A DNA stretch of 64,000 bases. Origin: Nereocystis luetkeana. Lineage: Eukaryota > Sar > Phaeophyceae > Laminariales > Laminariaceae. The position numbers were made by a program, and so were the translations under genes. Below the pieces are notes generated by a model, which was not told the DNA's origin, did no database searches, and worked only from the letters and a program-made list of their open reading frames with translations. The stretch is taken from positions 574,501-638,500 of the forward strand of contig JARUPZ010000026.1 in assembly GCA_031213475.1 (NCBI GenBank), read 5' to 3'. Positions 45,105 through 53,954 of this stretch are shown one piece after another. Numbering within the stretch: position 1 is the stretch's first letter; every line of letters starts with the position of its first letter.

Positions 45105-45245
45105 CTGTACACTCGTGTCGGTCGTGTGACGGTAGACCGTCGCGTCCCTGCATTGCCTGGACGGAGCACCAAGCGCGAAGCGCCGTGTGGTGTCGGAGCG
45201 AGTCGCATATTGGGTGAGCTGCCTCCTGCTGAGAACCGCTTGCGA
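45105..45245 (+). repeat. Poly-G-flanked repeat body (headless copy)
   Basis: GTGTGACGGTAGACCGTCGC, GCCTGGACGGAGCACC, AAGCGCGAAGCGCCGTG and GGGTGAGCTGCCTCCTGCTG match the body at 31.38-31.53 kb. Confidence 0.65.
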
Positions 45246-45399
45246 GGTGAAATTTCGTGAGCGAAAGGGGGGGGGGAGGGGGTTGAAAAACGGAAGGGAG
45301 TCTCCATGAAATCGTTGAAAACGTGGTTCGGAGGAAGGGGTTGGCGAGAAGGTTGCGCTAAAACCTCGCGACATTCGTGGTGAGAGGGTGGGGCGGGAG

Positions 45400-45475
45400 G
45401 GTGTTCTTCGAAAGGAGGGGTGTACTCGATCTCATGCATAGCCGTAGTCGTGTGACCCTAGGGTGGGGGCGGGAA
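45400..45475 (+). repeat. Poly-G-flanked retroposon-like repeat, short copy
   Basis: AGGAGGGGTGTACTCGATCT, CATGCATAGCCGTAGTCGTG, TGACCCTAGGG. Confidence 0.7.
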
Positions 45476-46025
45476 GCTTCTACAACACGAGGGGTAGTCG
45501 TCTCGAAAAACGTTGAACTAGTGTTCAAACCATCGGTTGTGGGCCTCGTCTCGAGGACGCGATCGTTCTTCTAGTTGCGGAACAGGTTTTAATGACCCTC
45601 GCGGCGGCAAGGGGGGTTGCGTTTTCATCCATTTGTTTCAGCCCACACACAAGAGCCACTTCGCCGAGGGACTGTAATATAATATTTCGTTGGACTCGTA
45701 AGGTTTCCTACATAGTTTTTTTGTTTCGTGATATGTTGCTGTTGCTCTCGCATGAACGCATCGCCGCAATGCCCAGTCCGCGGTCACATCATGCATGGAC
45801 CGCCATGGCACTGAACATCATGCTGGGCCAAAACAACCAATGGAGCAAGGTATAACGCCGCTGGGCCGAGTAGAAATCCTGGTAGCATACCCCCCAGAGA
45901 CATCCACGAGACACTTAAATAGCGCCCCCATTTTTTGCTGTCTCTGATACTCGCCACACTGGAAAATACGTTAACTCATCAAAGCTGCCATCCATGTGCA
46001 CGCCAGCCTTACAAGCGGTTCTTAC

Positions 46026-46133
46026 GATTACGGGCGACCATAGTAAATAGGACCTACGGTACGGACAAAAACCTATATATTAAACTATCTTTACTAACAA
46101 TATTTGGTCCTATTTACTATGGCCCCCCGTGAA
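46026..46133. mobile_element. MITE 'GGGGGACCATAG' family, copy 11
   Basis: GATTACGGGCGACCATAGTA to ACTATGGCCCCCCGTGAAA. A reversed poly-G-family body (46140-46305) follows directly. Confidence 0.88.
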
Positions 46134-46432
46134 AGGATGCAGTTCACGACTCGTCCCCCAACGCCTCACGGCGGGTCGCGATTGGTGCAAGCAATATACC
46201 TGCCTGGTCGGGGAAAACGCGACATGCCCCGTCCCGGAAATTGGAGCGACACGAGGCTCTATGATCACACGACTACGGTCATACATGGTACCGAGAACAT
46301 CTCCCCTCGTCCTACCAAATCTGAAGTGGGAGCAGTGGAAGGACAGCTAACCATTGAAGTGGGAAAAAGTCGTCGTCATGAAAGCAAAGACGGCCAGGAA
46401 ATCGTTGAACCGGTGCTTTGCGCGTGCTTTAC

Positions 46433-48723
46433 CCGGTTCGGCGCGAGCGCTTGCGTGAAAGCCTTCCTCTCGGCGGGCGTCATCCTCTCCGCGGCCTCGA
46501 CGAACAGCTGCAGCTCCACCCTACCGACCTCCCAGTTGCGGTCCCTGCCGAGTAGGGTGTTGGTTTTAACAGACAAAACGGAAAAATGGGAACGAAACAA
46601 AAAATGGGAACGGACGGGTTTTTTTAGAAAGCAAACCAATTGTGTACAACTCCAAGAAAAAAAGTTGACAGTCCTGTGGGGCTGTACAGCAGCCTTCGAA
46701 TGAGCTGTCGCTCAGGCTGGAAGTCCTCGGCATCGCCGCGGTAGCCAGCATCTAGAGAAATCACAATAGAGCCAGCGTATATCGCTTTTTGCGCCCACCC
46801 GAAGGCACGAGATGGAGCATGACCGTTCTGACGAGCTCCTCTCACAGGGCTGGCCAAGGGGTTTCGCAGGATCATTTTGGTTCTCTGATACACCACATGG
46901 TTCTGGAGATAAGGCTTGGTTCTCATTTTAGGCTTCGTTCCCATTTTCCCGATTTGTCTGTTTTTTCGTAAATTCCGTGTGCCCCCGAGGTGGAAATTGT
47001 TTGAACTAAACAAATATTACGCAGGTTACGATAGGTGGAGCTGTTTTTTTTTCAACAACAACAACAAAAGGCTGTCTCAAAATGAGGAATTACCGAATAT
47101 CGATTTTAAAAAAAATGCAAACAAAGAACAACCATCGTCATGTATGTATCTAAGGCCGCACGACTTCTCGGATTGACCTTTTTTTTTGTTTCCTCAGGTT
47201 CATGTTTTTTTTCGTGCTAGTGGTACAGAGAGATCTTCGAGCGAGGAACCTCAGAAAGCTACGGAAAAAAACAAGCCGACGTGGTTCCATGAAGACGTCC
47301 CCTTTCATACCCGACTTCGGGCAAATAAAAGTCTCTAGGCCGCTCTCAGTTACTTTAGAGGGGACTCGACAACCTGACTGACACGATTAGACAGGATACA
47401 CGATAATATGATAGTAGGAGGGCGGGAAAACTAACATGAGCATGGAAATTCCCTTCTCGGATGTCGGCATCTCACGTTCGCTCTCGGAATTTTGTGTGGA
47501 GTGTGATCACCCGACGAAGTTCAGACGCCCTATCTACGTTCTTAACCCCCAACTTGCGAATAATAGCAATAATGATTGGTGTGTACCTCGTACTGCTGCT
47601 GTGCTGTCGTTGTGAGGAAAGCGCAGCAATCCAGGTCGGTCGAAAATGCCAAGGTTGTAAGCGGATTTTTGACCCTACCAGCGGGTGGGGTCTGGAGGTC
47701 TTCGACATCTCCCGGGCCAGGCCGGGTCGGAACGGGTCAGGAGGTCTTCCAATTATTACGCGTCGGGTCGGGTCCGGGTTACAAGACCCAGCCCGACCCG
47801 ATCCGCGAGATTTGACCCGAAAATACGGTATGATGGAAATGTTCAGATTTCGTTCCTCTATCGGTACACGAAGTACGAAAAACACAAGTATTATAACTGA
47901 TATAGCTACTAATGTACCTACTATATCAAATCTAACTAATACAACTATCATATGGGTGTTGACCCTTCTTGGAGCGCTGAAATACAATAAATAATAAGGC
48001 GTGATTTCCCAGCCGTAGCTGCTCCCCGAAACGCCGGAGAGGACTTTGAAGCAAAACACGCCTGCCCTTCGTCACCGAAAAAAACAACAAAACAGAATAT
48101 GTACGAAGAAAAATCCCACGGCAGGGGTTGCTTTTTTTACCTTCTGAGGCAATACTTTGTGGCCGCTTGAGCTACTCAAGTGAAAAACTACCGACTATCT
48201 ACAGTATTACTGGGGACCATAGTAAATAGGACCGAATAGTGTTAGTAAAAATAGGGAAATACATAGTTTATTGTGTGTACCGTAGGTCCTATTTAATATG
48301 GTCCCCCGTAATAGCGTGGTACGTTTTCCAATACATGTGGTTCAACAGGCTAAGGCACCACTCCTGCTCATGATGTTGAAAATCTACTTCTGTGTCCCCC
48401 GTTCGTACAGACTGCCAGGTTTTCCCCTCCTGGGGGAGGCATTCGGGGGTGAGGGGTTGACGCAAGGTAAATTCCGCTGACGTTGTTTTGTGCAGCTGAA
48501 AAATTAACAGCAGGACCACCAGCCAGCGAAATAATGGACACAAAGAAAGGCGTGTATTACAGCCACAGCGAAAGAAAATCTCTGCATGCCCAGGTATCTG
48601 TACTGACTGTACGGCTCACGTTCGCTCCGGGTGCTTGTGCGGAGCGTGTTCATCCACGAAGTTCAGGCAAGCCTCGGAGAGAGCCGATTTCCGTCGCTCC
48701 AGAGAATCTAGTGCCACGGACAT
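46433..48723 (-). CDS. Unrecognised gene, first two exons only
   Basis: Exon 1, 48723-48620: ATG then MSVALDSLERRKSALSEACL and NFVDEHAPHKHPER, donor AC|GTGAGC, phase 2. Exon 2, 46544-46433: acceptor CTCGGCAG, one base completes Thr, then DRNWEVGRVELQLFVEAAER and MTPAERKAFTQALAPNR, donor CGG|GTAAAG, phase 0. The phases match exactly. The product starts with two amphipathic, charged helices; I do not recognise the family. The 3' exons, which should lie between 46.4 and 39.3 kb, were not found. The intron holds a decayed copy of the end of exon 1 (47471-47526) and a MITE. Confidence 0.5.
47471..47526 (-). pseudogene. Decayed copy of exon 1 end of the 48.7-kb gene
   Basis: TCTCACGTTCGCTC and CGACGAAGTTCAGACG align in order with GCTCACGTTCGCTC and CCACGAAGTTCAGGC at 48614-48665. 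The frame is broken. Confidence 0.55.
48206..48312. mobile_element. MITE 'GGGGGACCATAG' family, copy 12
   Basis: ATTACTGGGGACCATAGTAA to TTAATATGGTCCCCCGTAAT, inside the first intron of the 48.7-kb gene. Confidence 0.93.
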
Positions 48724-48749
48724 GTCTCCAGTCAGCGTGTGCCCCCTTC

Positions 48750-49005
48750 GCTCGACGAGGGAATTGTTCGTATACGTTAGATGAGGTTTAGTTCCATATC
48801 TTCGACGCGACTCGACCAGGGAATTGTTCGTATATGTTAGATGAGGTTTAGTTCCACATCTTCGACGCGACTCGACCAGGGAATTGTCCGTATATGTTAC
48901 AAGTTTAGCTCCATATTTTCGACGCGACTCGGCGAGGGAATTGTTAATATATGTTAGAGGTTTAGGTCCCTGTTTTCGACGCGACTCGACGAGGGAAGAA
49001 AAGGG
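48750..49005. repeat. 60-bp minisatellite (CGACTCGACCAGGGAATTG...)
   Basis: Four units containing TTCGACGCGACTCGACCAGG, GAATTGTTCGTATATGTTAG and ATGAGGTTTAGTTCCA. The last unit runs into CGACTCGACGAGGGAAGAAA, the SINE body sequence, so the array may have grown from a SINE fragment. It begins about 30 bp upstream of the 48723 start codon. Confidence 0.88.
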
Positions 49006-49036
49006 CCGACATCTTCTCGCGAAAACTGTAACAGGG

Positions 49037-49489
49037 GGGGGGGGGGTATTAAACAGGACCTACGGTATACAAAAATAACTATACATTTCGCTATTTTTAC
49101 TTCTTTTTTTTCTCATCCCATTCATTATCTTCGCACATCTTCTTCTCTCTCCTTCCAACTTGTAACTCAGATCCGGGGTCACATAGCAGGCCCTTCTACC
49201 CCCTTCCCGCTACGGTGCGTGCCTTCATTTTTATCGCGAGAATATTTCAGCCTTTTCTTCCCTCGTCGACTCGCATCGAATTGTGCCTATCCACGCTGCA
49301 AGGCGCTCTCAACAATTTATCCTTTTTTATATTTATTTTTGCAAATAACGTCAAAGTCCGACCCACCTGGGGCTCGAACCCAGGACTCAAACAAGTAGAA
49401 TTCGAGGTTAACCACTTGAACCACCGGGGCGACCGGTACTATTCTTACAGGCAATATTTGGTCCTATTTCCTATGGTCCCCTGAAATAA
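49037..49489. mobile_element. MITE 'GGGGGACCATAG' family, copy 13, interrupted by a SINE
   Basis: Left half GGTATTAAACAGGACCTACG to TTCGCTATTTTTACT (to ~49100). Right half TATTCTTACAGGCAATATTT to TATGGTCCCCTGAAATA (from ~49439). The missing middle is replaced by a reverse-strand SINE with TATTTTTAC/TATTCTTAC at its two edges, a likely target-site duplication. Confidence 0.85.
49100..49441 (-). mobile_element. tRNA-derived SINE, fullest copy
   Basis: Minus strand: an A-box-like GGTGGTTCAAGTGGTTAACC, then CTGGGTTCGAGCCCCAG (B-box in a perfect 5-bp T-stem), GTGGGTCGGACTTTGAC, the shared body, and an A-rich tail ending AAAAAAAAGAAGT. The acceptor ends do not pair properly, so this is a tRNA-derived head rather than a working tRNA gene. 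Confidence 0.78.
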
Positions 49490-49504
49490 TGCAACACGCG
49501 TTGT

Positions 49505-49521
49505 GGCGGGGGGGGGGGGGG
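49505..49521. repeat. Long G homopolymer run
   Basis: About 14 G directly after the composite MITE. Confidence 0.85.
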
Positions 49522-49849
49522 ATTCTTTTACATGTATGTTACATATGTAACCCCGGATCTGAGGTCGGAGTTAGAGGGAAAGAGAAAAGAAGGGCAAGTG
49601 AATACACGGAAAAAGCGGGGAAGATGAAAAAGAAAACCAACAAGCACAACATGCGACACCGCGACACCAAATCAAAAGTCTCTTCTTCGGGGTCAGACTC
49701 CAATTATTACGTTGGGCAAGGTGTGTCCTGCTATAGCTTCAGTATCAAAATGGCCACATTGTTATCGCCGCCCAAACGTCGAGCCTGAAAGTATCAACTC
49801 TCAATAGACTTATGAAACGCTATCGTACTGTTGTATACGGGAAGCGGAT

Positions 49850-50150
49850 AACACATCAGACAGATCATGATCTAGATCATCTAGGCCCTTGACACCCACA
49901 TCATGATCTACAGTAGATATTTCAGAACACAGATAGATCATCTGTTCCTGATCTGTAGATCTCGGTGTCACGTTGCAGGGTGATAGTCGTATATCCCGCA
50001 TGATCTAGCGCATGTTTCCTGGGGGTTGGGTCTGTACTGTACAGATAGATCCTGCACAGCTTCTCACGACGGCAACTTTTAGGATAAAACATATCTGGAT
50101 GATCTAGTTCGTGATCTGTGCAGCGTGTGAGATATCTGCCGGTCAAGGCC
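49850..50150. repeat. GATC-rich dispersed repeat
   Basis: CAGACAGATCATGATCTAGA, GATCTACAGTAGATATTTCA, GATAGATCATCTGTTCCTGA, and TGATCTAGCGCATGTTTCCT (compare TGATCTAACGCATGTATCTT at 26.33 kb). Confidence 0.7.
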
Positions 50151-50301
50151 TACCAGGCATGGGTCAACACCATCAGAAGACGAAAATGAGACAGGGTTTT
50201 TTTTAAGACATTCGTACGCATTTTCTCGAAAGGTTGGAAAAACGTGTCCCCTGCTCTCTCTTAGCGAGCCATAGTTGCCTTTTTTTTGCAACCTTTCGAA
50301 A

Positions 50302-50464
50302 TATATCAAGGGATCCAGAAGGACCGGGCCGAACTACTTGAGTTGAAGCAGGCGTCGAATGTAAACCTAGCGAAAAAGCGGGGCATTCTATCGAAACTGA
50401 CGGCAGGATGCGCTGCGTTTGAGATCGCCCTTCCCACGGCCGGTCATATAAGACAGAACTAACA
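50302..50464 (+). CDS. Doubtful exon, plus strand
   Basis: Open frame KDRAELLELKQASNVNLAKK, then RGILSKLTAGCAAFEIALP, to TAA at 50462-50464, preceded by a T-rich tract and AG. Helix-like and coding-like but isolated; it overlaps the end of the minus ORF at 50729-50388. Only one of the two is likely real there. Confidence 0.2.
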
Positions 50465-50729
50465 CTCCTGACCGCAAAACCCCGGTTAACCTGTCGTGCA
50501 GATGTAAAGCCAGGTCCGCCGCACGCAAGAACGACCCGACCCCTTTCACTCCGCCGGCGCTAGGGTAAGTGTACTCTTTCGAACGGAACGGGGGCTCTCC
50601 CGTGTTTTCCCACTCGCGTATCGCCTTCAGCCGCCGAAACCGCGTTCTTTCCTCCTTGCGGTCGATGTCCCGTTGCTCTCGGTGCAGCTTCTGTAGGGCT
50701 TCAGCGCTCCTCCAAGAGCACCGAGACAT
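50388..50729 (-). CDS. Unrecognised charged ORF or exon
   Basis: 113 codons from ATG at 50729. It encodes MSRCSWRSAEALQKLHREQR, then a Lys/Arg/Glu-rich helix (DIDRKEERTRFRRLKAIREW), then GVGSFLRAADLALHLHDR. A donor-like CGACAG|GTTAAC at ~50488 may end the exon in phase 2; otherwise it stops at 50388. Codon composition looks coding, the family is not recognised. A partial duplicate of its first 30 codons lies 200 bp upstream. Confidence 0.4.
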   Translation of the reverse strand: MSRCSWRSAEALQKLHREQRDIDRKEERTRFRRLKAIREWENTGEPPFRSKEYTYPSAGGVKGVGSFLRAADLALHLHDRLTGVLRSGVLVLSYMTGRGKGDLKRSASCRQFR

Positions 50730-50879
50730 TGTGCGATAGCTATGGGGTGTGTGCTCGAGTTTGGTCGGTTACCGTACAGGGTACCTGTTAAGTATCGGGG
50801 AATAAAATAAAAGGCGGAGGGCAATGTTTCTAAGGGAAAACAATATTTCTCGCCTCTAGTTTTGGCGGTCAACTTCCTC

Positions 50880-50965
50880 GTTGCTCGATGACAGCAGCAG
50901 CTCCAGTAGGGCTTCAGGGCTTCTCCAAGAGCGTCGATAGATGTGTACCATATTTGTAATCGTGT
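50880..50965 (-). pseudogene. Partial duplicate of the start of the 50.7-kb ORF
   Basis: Minus-strand RSWRSPEALLELLLSSSNEE parallels CSWRSAEALQKLHREQR. The plus-strand DNA shares TAGGGCTTCAGxGCTxCTCC and AAGAGCxxCGA. It soon reaches a stop. Confidence 0.6.
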
Positions 50966-51989
50966 TGCGCAAGTTATTAATAGTGTAGGACACCTATTAA
51001 ATGCCAATTTTCGTTCCCATCGGAGAGCTTTTTCCGTACTTTTACGTTTTTTTCCCGCGCAAGTTGTTTAATCTTCCAGAGTTTCCTGATCTTCTTTTTC
51101 AAATACGTGAAATACGTATAAGTTCCCCGTTTTTTTGTGCTCTCGAAGAATTTCACAAATTGTCACAGAACCTCTTCGTATCTTGATTCATATGTCCAAA
51201 TATTTCCAAACTTGGGAAATTCTGGGGGGAAAAAAGGTCTTCGGCAAGGATGGGCCTTATATTACCGAGGTCGGGGGTCAAGTAGGGTCAACGTGCCCAG
51301 GCGCCAATATGTAGTAACAGCAGCCTGTGCTGACGTTGCAACGGGGGGTGATAGGTTAAATTGACCCACGACACGAAATTGGAACGAGGAAGTGTGGTGA
51401 CTTTAACCTTTATTTTTACCAATCCGCCGGAGGATAAGAAAAAAAAAAGAGGAATACGTATAATGAAGACAGGGGGGCGACATTCGCAAGGAAGAGAGTG
51501 TGGCTGTTGGAAACATCTGTTTCAGGCTCTTTCGCCTTCCGCGGCGTCTGGGTGCTCTCTCTGCTCTATCCTCAGTGCTTTTCGCTGTCGACACTCTCTC
51601 ACGCTAAAAAGAATGGCAAAAAAAAATGACGACGCACTAACTAATTACAAGGTATCCTATTGAATCCCCTCCGACAAAGTGTCGGAAGGCTTATCCGATA
51701 TTTTTCATACGTGCGATAGATAGGACGACGCCCCCCCCCCACCTGGATGTCGGCTGGTTTTCCGAACCGATTTTTCTCCGAATCTGCAGCACAGTATTTT
51801 ATTTGTATTTACGGTAGGGACGACAACAACGAAAATGACCGCGTTGTTGGGAAGAACTTGTTGAGATATTTCAAACTGCGTCAAATCAGTTTTCTAGGCA
51901 CTTACGAAGTTTTAAAAAGCAGGGAAACCCTTGAAACCTAAATCATACGAGATTTGTACTGTATTTCGTTGGCCATCTGACAATCAATG

Positions 51990-52245
51990 TGTATATATAG
52001 AGGTTTTCACTTTCTGTTTATTAATAGTCTTTTTTTAGAACAACACTGCACATTGTCGGATGACAAGCATATTAACAATAATTAAATTATTATATAATGT
52101 ACACATTTGTCGGATGACAAGAGAAATAATAGTAATGTGTCCAAGGTTTTCTTCTTTCGGGAAAGTTATGAGTGATCCTTGTTGAAGATCATGCTGCACA
52201 TTGTCGGATGACAAGAGAAATAATTATAATGTGTATATAGCGTGT
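51990..52245. repeat. Short interspersed repeat CATTGTCGGATGACAAG
   Basis: Three direct copies at about 52053, 52107 and 52200; the last two continue AGAAATAATwxTAATGTGT. Related reversed words (CATCTGACAATCAATGTGT) occur at ~51973. Confidence 0.8.
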
Positions 52246-52249
52246 GTAT

Positions 52250-53840
52250 CCGCAACGAAAGGCAAACACATGATATAACAACACAAAACCCAGACCACAA
52301 AAAGCAAAAGCCTGAAGTGATGTTGCGACAGCGGCCAAAAACATTTTTTTTAGAAGGGCAACCGTTAGAACACGGGTGTCATGATAGATAGCACACGCAT
52401 CCCCTTGGCTGGTTTTCCGGGCAGATTCTCTCCAAAAACAGACCCTAGCGGCGCACGCAACGCAAATAAATGGTGGCGTCGGAAAAAGCTCGTCGATTTA
52501 TTTCCGTACGCATCAGTCGGCGCTATACTGCTGTAGTGATAATAAGCTAATAAGCAAATTTCTTAAAATGCCGAGCGACGGCTATGCAGTCGCAGTGCGG
52601 AACTACGTGAACAACGACATATTTTCAGAACCCCCTATTTTTGTAAGTGCCTCCCTACTTTTGGAGGGAATCGGCTCCAAAGATCACCCCAGCGGGGATA
52701 TGTTATCTTGGTTATAGTATACGGTATGTCTTTCTCGAAGTATATATATAACCACCGACCCACTGTATATCCTTCACGAGGCCATGCGCAAACCGTACTC
52801 GTCGCATTACACGCAGCTTGCAAATATGGCTGACGACGGTACTTTCGATCACAACCCAGCCGTTTGTATAATTTTAGTTATCATTTAAAACAACGGCAAA
52901 GAGTGTCGCTGAACATGGCGCGGCGTTTTTAGGATGCACTACACCTGGTCCTGGTAAAAATGCCTGTGATGCGAGCACACCTCGAGCGAGCACGTGTACC
53001 CGTGGTACAGCGGTTCACTGACGAGAATCTCGTGATGGTTGGTGCCTCGGCACTGCTGTGGGACGGTGGAGATAGAAAGGTGTACGAATGTACGAGAGCC
53101 TTACGGCCGCACACAGCACCAACACGATTGCGGAGGGATTATTCGAACCGTCGCAAATTCCGCCGCACAATCGCTCTTTGCTCGCTACCATGGTATTTGA
53201 TATCTGCCCCTGCTCTCCTTGTGCGTAGAGAGTAGATAGTAGAGCGCGCGTAGCGTGTGGTTCGTGGGTAGCGGGAGTTGTCATTATCACGGTGGCAAAT
53301 CAGATTGGGAATGGGCTGTGAATTCTGAGTTTGAAGGCACCGCTTCGGACACGACTCGACAAGACCACACCCGTGTGACATTTCAACTGATTGAATAGTT
53401 GATGCTCTTCACACCACGCACAAACAGTATTAGTAGTAGAAGTACAAGAGACTCGCCATGTAACACACAGCAGTGGCAGCTCTGCAGCCCTATCTGCTCT
53501 ATAGCTCTATACGAGCACGGCCCTATAGTGCAACTACAGTTGTGAGGGTGGTGGGATGCTACTACTGTGTATCAACGTGGATGACACGGCCTTGGCGCCA
53601 TCGAGACTACTAATATTAATAGTCGCAAACGATGTTTCGGTTCAGTCATTCAAATTTTATGAAACTGTCAAATTTGGCTTTTGCACAATATATATGACGA
53701 CATCGCACATGACACACCCCGTACAACACACCCATATGTACGCACTCCGCACATTCTCCGCACAATCAATCAACCAGACTGACGACGTCTCTAGCGTCTA
53801 GGGCGGCATAAGCTTGGGGGCAAGGGTAGCGTACGGCACG
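52250..53840. other. No gene recognised
   Basis: Frames on both strands at 52.9-53.4 kb (61-91 codons) have no splice context or domain I can support. This region is the upstream flank of the gene starting at 53841, so promoter elements may lie here, but none is recognisable. Confidence 0.4.
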
Positions 53841-53954
53841 ATGGCTCGTCGTCGAGGCTCGATAGCTCTGGCGATGCTGGACCAGTCGGTGGCGCCGAGC
53901 TTGAAGTCGGTGCTTTCGAACGTCATACCCCCCTCCGAGGACGCCACTTTGCAG
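53841..53954 (+). CDS. Right-end gene, exon 1
   Basis: MARRRGSIALAMLDQSVAPS, then LKSVLSNVIPPSEDATLQ; donor TTGCAG|GTAAGG. Confidence 0.65.

Noticed and set aside
46624..47013. 129-codon minus frame (ISLDAGYRGDAEDFQPERQL...)
   Set aside because: Coding-like words, but it lies in the intron of the 48.7-kb gene, has no clear splice sites and contains repeats of GGAACGAA/GAACCAA type; left unannotated.
47461..47994. 178-codon plus frame with a hydrophobic segment
   Set aside because: An overlapping 195-codon minus frame exists, both cover a decayed exon copy and a GGGTCGGGTCCGGG near-palindrome, and no domain or splice context was found.
49360..49443. Possible tRNA gene on the minus strand
   Set aside because: The T-arm is perfect, but the acceptor arm does not pair and it continues into the SINE body; treated as a tRNA-derived SINE head.
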